Assembly (NCBI GenBank): GCA_964465125.1
Contig: CAYXIO010000047.1
Span: 1 to 32,593 of the forward strand
DNA from: CAYOHG01 sp964465125
GTDB taxonomy: Bacteria; Planctomycetota; Phycisphaerae; UBA1845; Fen-1342
Length of the DNA stretch: 32,593 bases
Direction of reading: 5' to 3'
This document shows positions 7,562 to 15,516 of this stretch, piece after piece. The notes under the pieces were generated by a model. It saw only the letters and a list, made by a program, of their open reading frames with translations, did not search any database and was not told the origin of the DNA. How positions within the stretch are numbered: the first letter of the stretch is position 1; each line of letters begins with the position of its first letter. The position numbers and the translations under genes were made by a program.

Positions 7562-8168
7562 GACCCGCCTCCGGGCGCTTCAGCCAGGCGCGCACGTCAG
7601 CGCGAATCCGGCCCACGAGCCGCGCCGCGGCCCGCTCGATCGCGGGCGACAACTCCGTCCCATGGCCAAACTCGGCCGCCCCGACGACGTAGATCCAGAC
7701 CTCCCGCGGCAGGACTCCTAGCTGCTCAGCCACGCGCAGGCCGTCTCCGATGCTGAGCAAGTGGGTGGAGCATGCCGTCCTGAGGGGCAGCCGCTCGAAT
7801 GCGGACCGTGCGGAGCCGGGGGCCTCCGGCCGACAGCACAGCCGGCGGATGCGGCCCGCGGGCAAGTGCGGCCCGCAAGCCGCGGCATCGACCAGCACGA
7901 GCAGCCGAACGCCGTCGAGGTCGAGCAGCAGGTCGGTGCCGGGGTCTTCGCTCAGGCAGACCTCGCAGCCCTCGGAAGGTCGGCGCGCCAGCCGCCTGGC
8001 TACTTCCAGCCCCAGTTGGTCGTCCCGGCGCTGGCTGCGCCCGCAGCCGATGATCTTCACCCGCAGGCCGGGCGAAGTTGCCGCCGGACCGGCCCCGCGC
8101 GGGACGCTTGAATCATCCGGCCGCGCGTCGGCGGCTTCGGTCGGCCGGGGATGCTCGAACGGCGGCAC
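7554..8168 (-). CDS. Hydrogenase maturation endopeptidase (M52 family)
   Basis: The HycI/HybD-type protease that removes the C-terminal tail of the nickel-loaded large subunit; its substrate gene lies directly upstream. Seen: the start of the fold KIIGCGRSQRRDDQLG (family pattern GxGN...DDxxG; Asn is Arg here, while the nickel-probing acidic pair DD is kept), VDAAACG with the second metal Asp, and STHLLSIGDGL with the third ligand His. The start is uncertain. GTG 8168 (204 residues) lies two bases after the hydA stop with GGGAG five bases upstream and suggests coupling, but it adds about 36 low-complexity residues; GTG 8060 would start right at the fold but has a poor ribosome site. The arginine in place of Asn is unusual. 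Confidence 0.85.
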   Translation of the reverse strand: MPPFEHPRPTEAADARPDDSSVPRGAGPAATSPGLRVKIIGCGRSQRRDDQLGLEVARRLARRPSEGCEVCLSEDPGTDLLLDLDGVRLLVLVDAAACGPHLPAGRIRRLCCRPEAPGSARSAFERLPLRTACSTHLLSIGDGLRVAEQLGVLPREVWIYVVGAAEFGHGTELSPAIERAAARLVGRIRADVRAWLKRPEAGHA

Positions 8169-8170
8169 GT

Positions 8171-9475
8171 CTACTCCCAGTCGATGTCGAGGAAGTGCGT
8201 CGCGCACGAGATGCACGGATCGTACGCCCGAACCAGCATCTCCAGCCGCAGGGTGATCTCTTCGCGCCCCAGCCCGTTCTCGAGCAACTGCGGCACGTAG
8301 GCGCGCATGTCGTCCTCGATGTTGGCGAGGTTCTGACCGGTCGGGATGATCAGGTTGGCGCTCTCGATTCGCCCTTTCTCGTCCACGGTGTACTCGTGGA
8401 AGAGGATGCCGCGCGGCACCTCGGCCGCGCCGACGCCGGACCCGTGACGCGTGGGCCGCGGCATGGCCTCCGGCACGAGCTTGCGGTGCTGGAGAGCGTC
8501 GATCAGCTCGATCGAGTCCTCGATGCAGTGTACGGTTTCGACCAACTGAGCGGTGTTGTTGTGAAACGGGTTGTTGCAGGGGGCCTTCAGGCCGAGCGCG
8601 GCGGCGGCGCTGCGCGCCGCGGCATGAAGCTGCTCGTGGTTGTTGTTGAAGCGGGCCAGCGCCCCGACCGCGTACGAGCGCGAGTTCGGCGAGTGGCAGT
8701 GCTTCGCCGCGGAGTGCTGAACCACCTCCTCGATCACGCGCTCGCGGTAGCGGGCCGCGGGGGTGGGATTCGGATCGGCGGTGGAGACCAACTGACCGTC
8801 ATAAAATGCGTATTCGCCGTTGTCGGTGACCTTCAGCGAGAGGTATTCGGTCGGGCGCTCCAGTCGCGGCGGAACGATGTTCAGAAACAGCTCGACCGTG
8901 CGATGCAGGTCGTCGCGGGCCTTCACGAGCCGCTCGCGCAGCCCGCGCAGCTCGTCGGGCTCGGGCAGCTTGGCGAACGCGCCGACGTGATACGCGATCG
9001 GATGGATGTGGCGTCCGCCGACGACACCGCAGATGTCGTTGGCGAGGCGCTTCATGCGCAGGGCGCGCTGCACGACCTCGGGGTGCGTGCGGGTCAGCGG
9101 AACGACCGAGCCGACGCCCAGGTAGTCCGGGACGGCGAGGAAATACAGGTGCAGCACGTGGCTCTGTATCTGCTCGCCGTTGAGGATCAGCCGGCGCAGC
9201 AGGCGGGTCTGCTCGGAGGGCTCGATGCCGCAGGCGGCCTCGATGCCCTTGACGGCGGCGGTGGTGTGGCCGACGGAGCAGATGCCGCAGATGCGGCAGG
9301 TGATGTGCGGCGCTTCCTGGTAGGGTCTTCCGCGCAGGAAGGACTCGAAGAAGCGCGGGCTTTCGACGATGGCCAGCTCGAGCTCGGTGATCGCGCCGTC
9401 GCGAACGCGGACCTTGAGGTTTCCATGTCCCTCGACGCGGGTGATTTCCTTGACTTCGATGGTCACGTTCTTCAC
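8171..9475 (-). CDS. hydA: [NiFe] hydrogenase group 3b large subunit
   Basis: A 434-residue catalytic subunit that holds the Ni-Fe(CN)2CO site. Ligands are visible as CRICGIC (C63, C66) near the N-terminus and DPCISCATH (C421, C424) near the C-terminus. The seven residues after His427 (FLDIDWE) form the cleavable tail for the neighbouring endopeptidase. RVEGHG and the later SPNSRSYAVGALARFN are also typical. Start choice: GTG 9475, because AGGAG lies seven bases upstream; ATG 9493 and the TTG/ATG starts farther out have no ribosome site and add non-homologous sequence. With hydB, hydG and hydD upstream in the same order as the archaeal sulfhydrogenase operons, group 3b (cytoplasmic, bidirectional, NADP-linked, with possible sulfur reductase activity) is the best fit. 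The class assignment rests on gene order and motif style. Confidence 0.95.
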   Translation of the reverse strand: MKNVTIEVKEITRVEGHGNLKVRVRDGAITELELAIVESPRFFESFLRGRPYQEAPHITCRICGICSVGHTTAAVKGIEAACGIEPSEQTRLLRRLILNGEQIQSHVLHLYFLAVPDYLGVGSVVPLTRTHPEVVQRALRMKRLANDICGVVGGRHIHPIAYHVGAFAKLPEPDELRGLRERLVKARDDLHRTVELFLNIVPPRLERPTEYLSLKVTDNGEYAFYDGQLVSTADPNPTPAARYRERVIEEVVQHSAAKHCHSPNSRSYAVGALARFNNNHEQLHAAARSAAAALGLKAPCNNPFHNNTAQLVETVHCIEDSIELIDALQHRKLVPEAMPRPTRHGSGVGAAEVPRGILFHEYTVDEKGRIESANLIIPTGQNLANIEDDMRAYVPQLLENGLGREEITLRLEMLVRAYDPCISCATHFLDIDWE

Positions 9476-9575
9476 GGGAACACTCCTCGCCATCCGGCGC
9501 GGATGAGCGGTTGAAGGGCGCACGCCCCGCTGCGCGGCGCGCGATTCAGGATCAGGCGGCTGAGACGATGCCGGC
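9476..9575 (-). other. Largest gap between structural genes (hydD-hydA)
   Basis: 100 bp, much longer than the other junctions of the unit. It contains a GGGCG/CGCCC hairpin (9515-9526) with a GC-rich neighbourhood, but no T-run. Possibly a segment that tunes large-subunit expression; no gene seen. Confidence 0.35.
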
Positions 9576-10319
9576 TCACGGCAGCTCCTTGCCCTGGAAC
9601 GCGCCGAACAGTCGCAGCTTGCTGAGCGCGTCGTCAACCGACACGCGGTAGTTCTGGCGCATGTTGATCGCGAACGCGTTCAGCGCGGTCGGGTCCAGCA
9701 GCCCGCGGCAACCTTCGCAAGCGCTGCCGAAGTGCGGGCAGATCGCGTCGCAGCCGGCCCGCGTCACCGGTCCGAGGCAGATTTCGCCCTTCTCGTAGAG
9801 GCAGAGATTGCCGCGCTTCTTGCACTCGACGCAAACCGGGTACTGCGGTAACTGGAAGGGCGTCCGCGTCAGCGTGCGCTGAACGAGCGCGAGGAACTCC
9901 TCCTTGACCATCGGGCAGCCGGGCAATTCGCAGTCGACCTTCACGACGGCCGAGAGCGGCCGCGCGTCGATGCTGGGGAACCAATGCGCCGACGGGCCGT
10001 AGACGTAGGCGCGCCGCTCGGAGTCGTCCTGGTGGTTCTTGAGCGTGTTGATGCCGCCCAGGCAGGCGCACGAGCCGATCGCGACCAGGGTCTTGCACGA
10101 TTCGCGGAAGTGCCTGATCTGCTCCTCGTCGTGCGGCGTCGAGACGGCGCCGTCGACGAAGCCGATGTCGATGTCCCAGGCGCGCTCGGTCATGCCTTCG
10201 CGGAAGTTGACGATCTCGACCGCGTCGAGGATGGTCATGAGCTGGTCTTCCAGCTCCAGGATCGAGAGCGAGCAGCCTTCGCAGCTCGTCAGGCTGAAGA
10301 TCGCGATGCGCGGTTTCAT
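9576..10319 (-). CDS. hydD: [NiFe] hydrogenase group 3b small subunit
   Basis: A 247-residue electron-transfer subunit that pairs with HydA. The proximal cluster is built from SCEGC (C13, C16), GSCACLGG and LPGCPM. The C-terminal third carries a Cys-rich stretch with CVECKKRGNLC, CLGP, AGCDAICP and ACEGCRG that binds two more Fe-S clusters, as in the HydD/MvhG-type cytoplasmic enzymes. There is no Tat signal peptide, so the enzyme is cytoplasmic. ATG 10319 overlaps the hydG stop by four bases. Confidence 0.95.
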   Translation of the reverse strand: MKPRIAIFSLTSCEGCSLSILELEDQLMTILDAVEIVNFREGMTERAWDIDIGFVDGAVSTPHDEEQIRHFRESCKTLVAIGSCACLGGINTLKNHQDDSERRAYVYGPSAHWFPSIDARPLSAVVKVDCELPGCPMVKEEFLALVQRTLTRTPFQLPQYPVCVECKKRGNLCLYEKGEICLGPVTRAGCDAICPHFGSACEGCRGLLDPTALNAFAINMRQNYRVSVDDALSKLRLFGAFQGKELP

Positions 10320-11173
10320 GCGAGGGCCTCCCGCAGGGCCTTGAGCTGGCCGTACTTGAAGACCGGCCCTTCCATGCAGACGTAGACGTGGTTCACCTGG
10401 CAGTGCCCGCATTTGCCGATGCCGCACTTCATGCGCCGTTCAAGCGAGCAGTAGACGTTTTTCTGGGGGATGCCGCGGGCCAGCAGCTCGAGCAGCACGA
10501 ACTTGAACATGACCGGCGGGCCGATCACCGCCACCAGGGTGTTCTCGGGGTTCGGCCTGGCGAGGTTGCGGAAGAGCGTCGTGACGACGCCAGTCTTGCC
10601 GCGCCACTGCGGGTCGCCTTTGTCGACGGTCATCTGAAACGCGACGCGCGGGTCGCGTTGCCAGGCGCTGATGTCGTCGCGGAAGAGAATCTCCGACGGG
10701 CTGCGCGTGCCGTAGAGCAGGGAGAAGCTGGCGAAGCGGTCGCGCTCGTCGAGGACGTACTGAATCAGCGAGCGGGCCGGCGCCAGACCGAGCCCGCCGA
10801 CCACGACCAGCACGTCGCGTCCGCTGAATTCGTCCATGTCGAATCCGTGTCCGAGCGGCCCGCGGACGCCGATGACGTCGTCGGCCTTGAGCTCGTGAAT
10901 CTTCTCGGTGACGGTCCCGACGCGGCGCACACAGAGCTCGAAGTGCTCCTTGCGAGTGGGCGAGGAGCAGATTGAGATCGGCGCTTCACCGACGCCGAGC
11001 AGCGAGACCTGCACGAACTGCCCGGGGGCGTGCCCGAGCGGACGACCGCTCTCGAACGCAAGGGAGTAGCGATTCTCCAGGTCGGTGAGCTTGGAGACTT
11101 CGAGCACGCGCACCGGCTCGGGCAGGTACACGCTGGCGGGCCGTTCGACTCGAGGCCTGGCGAGGGTGGTCAT
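10316..11173 (-). CDS. hydG: Hydrogenase FAD/NAD(P)-binding subunit
   Basis: A 285-residue flavoprotein of the ferredoxin-NADP reductase superfamily that connects the hydrogenase to NAD(P)H. Residues about 20-110 form the FAD barrel, with APISICSSP as flavin motif; the nucleotide-binding half starts at VVGGLGLAPARSLI and contains YGTRSPSEILF. C250, C255, C258 and C266 (CGIGKCGHC...C) bind a [2Fe-2S] cluster, as in PyrK and sulfhydrogenase gamma subunits. A perfect AGGAGGT lies seven bases before ATG 11173, three bases after the hydB stop, one of the best ribosome sites in the unit. NADP versus NAD preference cannot be told by eye. Confidence 0.95.
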   Translation of the reverse strand: MTTLARPRVERPASVYLPEPVRVLEVSKLTDLENRYSLAFESGRPLGHAPGQFVQVSLLGVGEAPISICSSPTRKEHFELCVRRVGTVTEKIHELKADDVIGVRGPLGHGFDMDEFSGRDVLVVVGGLGLAPARSLIQYVLDERDRFASFSLLYGTRSPSEILFRDDISAWQRDPRVAFQMTVDKGDPQWRGKTGVVTTLFRNLARPNPENTLVAVIGPPVMFKFVLLELLARGIPQKNVYCSLERRMKCGIGKCGHCQVNHVYVCMEGPVFKYGQLKALREALA

Positions 11174-11176
11174 GGC

Positions 11177-12265
11177 TCACACCTCCTCCTGGAGCTGGTT
11201 GTAGATTTCCACGGAGCTGATCTTGGCGGTGCAGGCGCGATCGCAGCGGGCACAGCCGACGCAGCCGGCCAGGCCGGTCCGCTTGCGAATCCAGGCCGCC
11301 TTGCGCGAGAGCCGATGCCGCAGGCGTTCGCCGGTTCGCGACCGGAAGTTGTGCCCGCCGGCGACCAGGGCAAACTCGCGGATCTGGCAGCCGTCCCAGG
11401 TGCGGCGTCGCTCTCCGCTCAGTCCGTCCAGCGCCAGCTCATCCTTGATGTCGAAGCAATAGCAGGTGGGGCAGACGAGATTGCAGCTCCCGCACGAGTA
11501 GCAGCGCTGGCCGGTGGCCTCCCAGAGCAACGAGTCGTAGGAGCGTTCGAGCAAACCCGGCAGCTCGGGCAACCGCGTTCGCAGCGCGTAGGGGAACGCG
11601 GCGGCCTTGGTCGACTTGTAGTTGGCGACGTCGCGCTCATCGAGCGGCTCGGGGCGACGCGCGCCGCCATCGGCCTCGCCCAGCCAGGCCCGGCCCGCAT
11701 CGCTGCCGAATAACACGCCGTAGCGATCGTCATCCGCCGGGGGGCCGTCGTGCTTGCCGCGGTCGAGCGGCAGCAGCATGACGTCGTAGCCGCTGGCGGC
11801 CTGATTGGTTTCCATATCGCGGCAGAAGACGCCCTCGGTGCAGGGCGCGGGGCAGTCGATCGCGACCAGCAGGAGGCGCTGGCGCCGGGCCTGGTAGTGC
11901 GCGTCGGGGAAGTCCGCGGAGAACACGTGATCGAGCAGGCGGATGGCGTTCACGTCGCAGGGGTGAACCCCCACCAGCGCGATCGGCTCCTCGCTCAGGA
12001 CCGGCTTCGCCGAGAAACTCCGGTCCGAGCGGTTGAAGGAGAACAGTGTCTCGGTCGCCGGGAAGAGCACCTGCTTGGGACTGAAGACGCAGTAGGGGAA
12101 GCTCAGGTCGAACTCAGACGCCTGCTGAACGCGTTGATAGAAATGCCTCACCGGCGGGGTGCAGGCGGGTTCGACGCGCGCCACCGGACCGATCAGCGTG
12201 TAGTGCCGCGCCAGGTCGTCGATTCGGCGGATGAGGTCTGCGTGTCGAACGATGCGATCAAGCAT
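11177..12265 (-). CDS. hydB: Hydrogenase beta subunit, 4Fe-4S protein
   Basis: A 362-residue iron-sulfur subunit of the HydB/AsrA type that passes electrons within the HydBGDA complex. Cluster motifs are C255-x2-C258-x2-C261-x3-C265 with extra C268 and C270, and C335-x2-C338-x2-C341-x3-C345. The N-terminal 240 residues are the family-specific part (ALVGVHPCDVNAIRLLDHVF, then a second CPAPC-containing stretch). ATG 12265 is preceded by AGGAG with seven bases spacing and overlaps the stop of the histidine kinase by eight bases. The longer upstream reading frame is the shadow of that kinase. Confidence 0.93.
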   Translation of the reverse strand: MLDRIVRHADLIRRIDDLARHYTLIGPVARVEPACTPPVRHFYQRVQQASEFDLSFPYCVFSPKQVLFPATETLFSFNRSDRSFSAKPVLSEEPIALVGVHPCDVNAIRLLDHVFSADFPDAHYQARRQRLLLVAIDCPAPCTEGVFCRDMETNQAASGYDVMLLPLDRGKHDGPPADDDRYGVLFGSDAGRAWLGEADGGARRPEPLDERDVANYKSTKAAAFPYALRTRLPELPGLLERSYDSLLWEATGQRCYSCGSCNLVCPTCYCFDIKDELALDGLSGERRRTWDGCQIREFALVAGGHNFRSRTGERLRHRLSRKAAWIRKRTGLAGCVGCARCDRACTAKISSVEIYNQLQEEV

Positions 12266-13922
12266 GGGGGGGCTCCTGCGGACTTCCCGCGACGGCCATT
12301 TCGGTTGCGGGAGGCGCACTCGACGGTTGCCGGGCGCGCGGGGATTCATCGCTGCGGCCGACGAGCACCGCGGCGACGGTTGGCAAGACGATCGTGAACT
12401 GTGTTCCGCTGCCCGGAATGGAGCGGACCTGAATCTGGCCGCCGGCCTGCTCGACGACCTCGCGGACGATCGAGAGCCCCAGGCCGGTGCCGGGAATCTT
12501 GGCTTGGACGGCGTTGCGGCCGCGTCGAAAGGCATCGAAGAGGCCGTGCCCGCCGGGCGATTGCAGCAGGGCGGGGTCGATTCCGATTCCCGTGTCGATG
12601 ACGCGCACGGCGGCGTAGGGCCGCCGCGGCTTGCGCCAGGCGGCGGTTGAGACGAAGTCCGCCGGCGGCTCGCGCTCGGGGTGGCAGTTGGGGACCACCA
12701 CGACGCGAACGTGCCCATTCTCGCGCGTGTACTTGATGGCGTTGTCGATCAGGTTGCCGAGGCAATCGGCCAGATCGTCGTGATGGACGGGCACGAAGAT
12801 CGGAGCGTACGCGGCGCCCTCGCAATCAAGCGTCAGGTGGTGCGCCTCGGCGATCGGCGCGTGCGCCTCGCACTGCGCGCGCACCACGGCGCACAGGTCA
12901 GCCGGGACCGACGCGCGTGTCTTGGGGTCGGCGTCCTGCACGCGCGCCAGCGTCAGCAGCTTGCTGACCTGGTAGATGCCGTCCTGGCATCGGCGCTTGA
13001 TCAGGTCGCAGGTCTCGAAGATCTCGCTGCCGACGACGATTTCGTCCCGAATGAGCTGCGCCAGCGTCTGAACGCCCGCCAAGGGGCTCTTGAGCTGATG
13101 GGCCGCGGTCTGCATGAAGAGCGAACGGCGGCGCTGAAGATCGGCGATGGCGAGCTGCGAGCGCTCCAGGTCTTCGTTAACGGCCGAGAGACGGTGTTCG
13201 CGAAGCCGCAGGGCCTGGGCGCTGTGGGAAGTGAGGTATAGCGATCCGATGACTCCGCTGGCGACGGCGCAGATCATGCCCGCCGCGCGGGCCCAGTCCA
13301 TCGGCTGACGCGGGCTCACGACCTGAGCGAGAAAGGTGTAGTGCGGGCCGATCCAGCCCCCCGTTTCGCCCAGCACCAGCCCCGAATACAGCGCGATGGC
13401 CAGCGCCCCGTGAGCCGCGGCCTGAAGCGGCGGCAGCAGCAGCGAGCCAATCGCCATGTGAAAGACGTAGAAGATCGCGAACGGGTTCTCGGCGCCGCCG
13501 GAGTAGCGCAGCAGCAGCGTCAGGGCCAGCAGATCGAATCCGATCTGGGCGTTGGCGTGCCAGCGCAGCCGCGCGGCAAACCGCCGGCCCAGCACGAGGT
13601 CGTCGGGGGGGCTGAGTGTATAGCCGAGGATAACGCGCCAGAGCAGGTTCAGGGCGGCGAGGAATCCAATCGTGAGCCACAGCCCCGCCGGACGGTGGGA
13701 TCCTATGAATCTCGCTTCGATCAGCAGGAGCGCGGTCGCGATGAGCACGAAAAGCCAGCGGAGCCGGATGAAGTAACGCAGGGCGAGGCGAGTGAGCAGG
13801 GGGGCGGCGTGATGCGGCTGCTCGAGTTCGCTTTCCGCCGGGTTGCGCAAGGATGGGTCGGCGAAGTCGTCGGAAGTCGCCGGTTCTGGATGGGCGGAAT
13901 GGGAATCTGGCTCGTACCGCAT
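12258..13922 (-). CDS. RegB-like membrane redox histidine kinase
   Basis: A 554-residue sensor kinase encoded inside the hydrogenase operon. Residues 1-40 are a polar tail; about 46-250 contain six hydrophobic segments. GGAENPF (142-148) lies in the loop before the fourth helix and matches the GGxxNPF heptad known as the quinone-binding motif of RegB/PrrB sensors, which also have six helices. The kinase core follows: phospho-acceptor H275 (HQLKSPL), N box (NLIDNAIKYT), DTGIGI and GTGLGLSIVREV. C312, in an RRC context 37 residues after the His, is close to where RegB has its redox-active Cys. RegB proteins control hydrogenase genes in purple bacteria, so a quinone-pool or redox input fits. A Pro/Ser-rich tail follows the ATPase domain. 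It starts four bases after the receiver gene and overlaps hydB by eight bases. The name RegB-like is by motif, not by overall similarity, which I could not measure. Confidence 0.85.
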   Translation of the reverse strand: MRYEPDSHSAHPEPATSDDFADPSLRNPAESELEQPHHAAPLLTRLALRYFIRLRWLFVLIATALLLIEARFIGSHRPAGLWLTIGFLAALNLLWRVILGYTLSPPDDLVLGRRFAARLRWHANAQIGFDLLALTLLLRYSGGAENPFAIFYVFHMAIGSLLLPPLQAAAHGALAIALYSGLVLGETGGWIGPHYTFLAQVVSPRQPMDWARAAGMICAVASGVIGSLYLTSHSAQALRLREHRLSAVNEDLERSQLAIADLQRRRSLFMQTAAHQLKSPLAGVQTLAQLIRDEIVVGSEIFETCDLIKRRCQDGIYQVSKLLTLARVQDADPKTRASVPADLCAVVRAQCEAHAPIAEAHHLTLDCEGAAYAPIFVPVHHDDLADCLGNLIDNAIKYTRENGHVRVVVVPNCHPEREPPADFVSTAAWRKPRRPYAAVRVIDTGIGIDPALLQSPGGHGLFDAFRRGRNAVQAKIPGTGLGLSIVREVVEQAGGQIQVRSIPGSGTQFTIVLPTVAAVLVGRSDESPRARQPSSAPPATEMAVAGSPQEPPHA

Positions 13923-13926
13923 GGCG

Positions 13927-14334
13927 CTATGCCCGGCTGCTTTCCCCCAACACGTGCTGCAAGGTGCGAAGCAGGGTCTCGGAGGAGACCGGTTTCTCGA
14001 TGAAGGCAGCGGCCGGTACATACTCGGTGCCCAGCTCGCGTGCGTAATTCATTCCCATGCGCTCGCCGATGGACGAGATCATGACGATCGGAATCTTCCG
14101 CAGCAGGTCGTCCTGCTTCATTTCGTAGGCGACGTGGAAGCCCTCCGAGGGCGTCAGCAGCATGATGTCGAGCAGGAGGACATCGGGCGGCGCTTGCCGC
14201 ATCGCGTCCAACCCGTCCTGGGAGGTGGTGTAGCAGTCCAGTTCGTACCCCGCGCGCTTCAGGATCGCGCGAACTGAGAACTGGATGTCCGCGTCGTCGT
14301 CGATCAGCACTACGCGCTTGCCGGTGGAACTCAT
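13927..14334 (-). CDS. Single-domain response regulator
   Basis: A 135-residue receiver (CheY-like) with no output domain. Acidic triad DDD (12-14), phospho-acceptor D56 (LLLDIML), a Ser in VMISS and the conserved Lys of FIEKPVS are all present, so phosphorylation is expected. It lies 24 bases after hypE and four bases before the membrane kinase, its probable partner. With no DNA-binding part it must act by protein contact, for example by relaying phosphate or by binding another regulator. ATG 14334 has GGAG nine bases upstream. Confidence 0.9.
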   Translation of the reverse strand: MSSTGKRVVLIDDDADIQFSVRAILKRAGYELDCYTTSQDGLDAMRQAPPDVLLLDIMLLTPSEGFHVAYEMKQDDLLRKIPIVMISSIGERMGMNYARELGTEYVPAAAFIEKPVSSETLLRTLQHVLGESSRA

Positions 14335-14358
14335 TTCGCGTGCTCCACGAGTGGGCGG

Positions 14359-15516
14359 TCAGCAAATGCGCGGCAGGTCCTCACCGTAGGGGCGCTGCAC
14401 AATCCGCCGCCCGCCGAAGCGGGTCGTCGATTCAACCAGCGGCGGCTGACTGCCTGTGATGCTGCCGATGCACGCGGCGTGCCGTCCTAAGGAATCCGAA
14501 CGCATCAACCCGAGCACGCGCTCGGCGTCCTCGGGCGCCACCACGCAAACCACGACCCCTTCGTTGGCCACCGTAAAGGGGTCGATGCCAAGCAGTTCCG
14601 CGGCGTTGCGGGCTGCGGGGCGTAGGACGACCGCCGATTCGTCGACTTCAACCGTCAGGTGGGCGCTCTCGGCGATGTCCGCGAGTACGCCGGCGATTCC
14701 GCCGCGAGTCGCGTCACGAAGGAATCGGACCCTGGCTCCCGAATCCAGGATGCGGTGGATTAAGTGGTTAAGGGGCGCTGCGTCGCTGCGCAGGGGCGTC
14801 TGGAAGGAGATTCCGTTGCGCTGGGCGAGAATCGTAAGCCCATGTTCGGCGATCGGTCCGTTCAGCAGAATGCGGTCGCCGGCGCGGATCTGGTTCATTC
14901 CCAAATGCACGTCGGTGCGGACGACGCCGATTCCCGCGGTGTTCAGGAAAAGGCCCTCGGAATCCCGCGCAGCGGATGCGAGATTTGGCGCTGAGAAGTT
15001 CGGCGCATCGGTGTGCGTGATTTCGGGCGTCGCTCGGTCCGCTTCGCGACCACGGCGCTCGATCACTTTGGTGTCGCCGGTGACGACGGGCACGCCGGCC
15101 TCGCGCGCGGCAGTCGCGATCGACGCGAGAATGCGATCGAGCGTGTCGAAAGAGAGGCCTTCCTGAAGAATCATTCCGAGCGACAGCGCGATCGGCTGCG
15201 CCCCCATGACGGCCAGGTCGTTCACGGTGCCTGCGACCGCGAGCCTGCCGATGTCACCGCCGGGGAATTCCAGCGGCGTGACGACGTACGAATCGGTTGT
15301 GAACGCGAGCTGCCCGGCGCCACCTTCAGGCTGACTGAAGTTGAGCAGCGCGGCGTCGGTGAGCGGGTTAAGCGCGTCGTTGCCGAGCGCGGCAAGAATG
15401 CGCTCGCGAATGAGCCGCTGCATCAGTTCGCCGCCGCCACCGTGGGCGAGCACGACGCAATCCCGTCTGGCCGAGGCTTCGGCGATTTCACCGGACGAGA
15501 GCGCCGCGCGGGTCAT
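14359..15516 (-). CDS. hypE: Hydrogenase cyanide-synthesis protein HypE
   Basis: A 385-residue AIR-synthase-fold protein that dehydrates the thiocarbamate on its C-terminal Cys to form the cyanide ligand for HypC/HypD. Seen: HGGGGELM near the N-terminus, FTTDSYVVTPLEFPGGDIG, VAGTVNDLAVMGA, GDTKV (residue 147 on), RDATRGG, ANEGVVV and the required end PRIC with C385. ATG 15516 overlaps the hypD stop by four bases. An oddity is an insertion of about 30 residues (about 156-186) between GDTKVIER and EGLFLNTAGIG, which in typical HypE are almost adjacent. Confidence 0.95.
   Translation of the reverse strand: MTRAALSSGEIAEASARRDCVVLAHGGGGELMQRLIRERILAALGNDALNPLTDAALLNFSQPEGGAGQLAFTTDSYVVTPLEFPGGDIGRLAVAGTVNDLAVMGAQPIALSLGMILQEGLSFDTLDRILASIATAAREAGVPVVTGDTKVIERRGREADRATPEITHTDAPNFSAPNLASAARDSEGLFLNTAGIGVVRTDVHLGMNQIRAGDRILLNGPIAEHGLTILAQRNGISFQTPLRSDAAPLNHLIHRILDSGARVRFLRDATRGGIAGVLADIAESAHLTVEVDESAVVLRPAARNAAELLGIDPFTVANEGVVVCVVAPEDAERVLGLMRSDSLGRHAACIGSITGSQPPLVESTTRFGGRRIVQRPYGEDLPRIC

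Noticed and set aside
8078..9514. A 478-codon plus-strand open frame
   Set aside because: Antisense to hydA, whose motifs are certain.
8171..12718. Group 1 (membrane) or group 3d (HoxEFUYH) hydrogenase
   Set aside because: The small subunit has no Tat signal and no cytochrome b gene is present, against group 1; there are no HoxF/HoxU-type diaphorase subunits, against 3d. HydBGDA order fits 3b.
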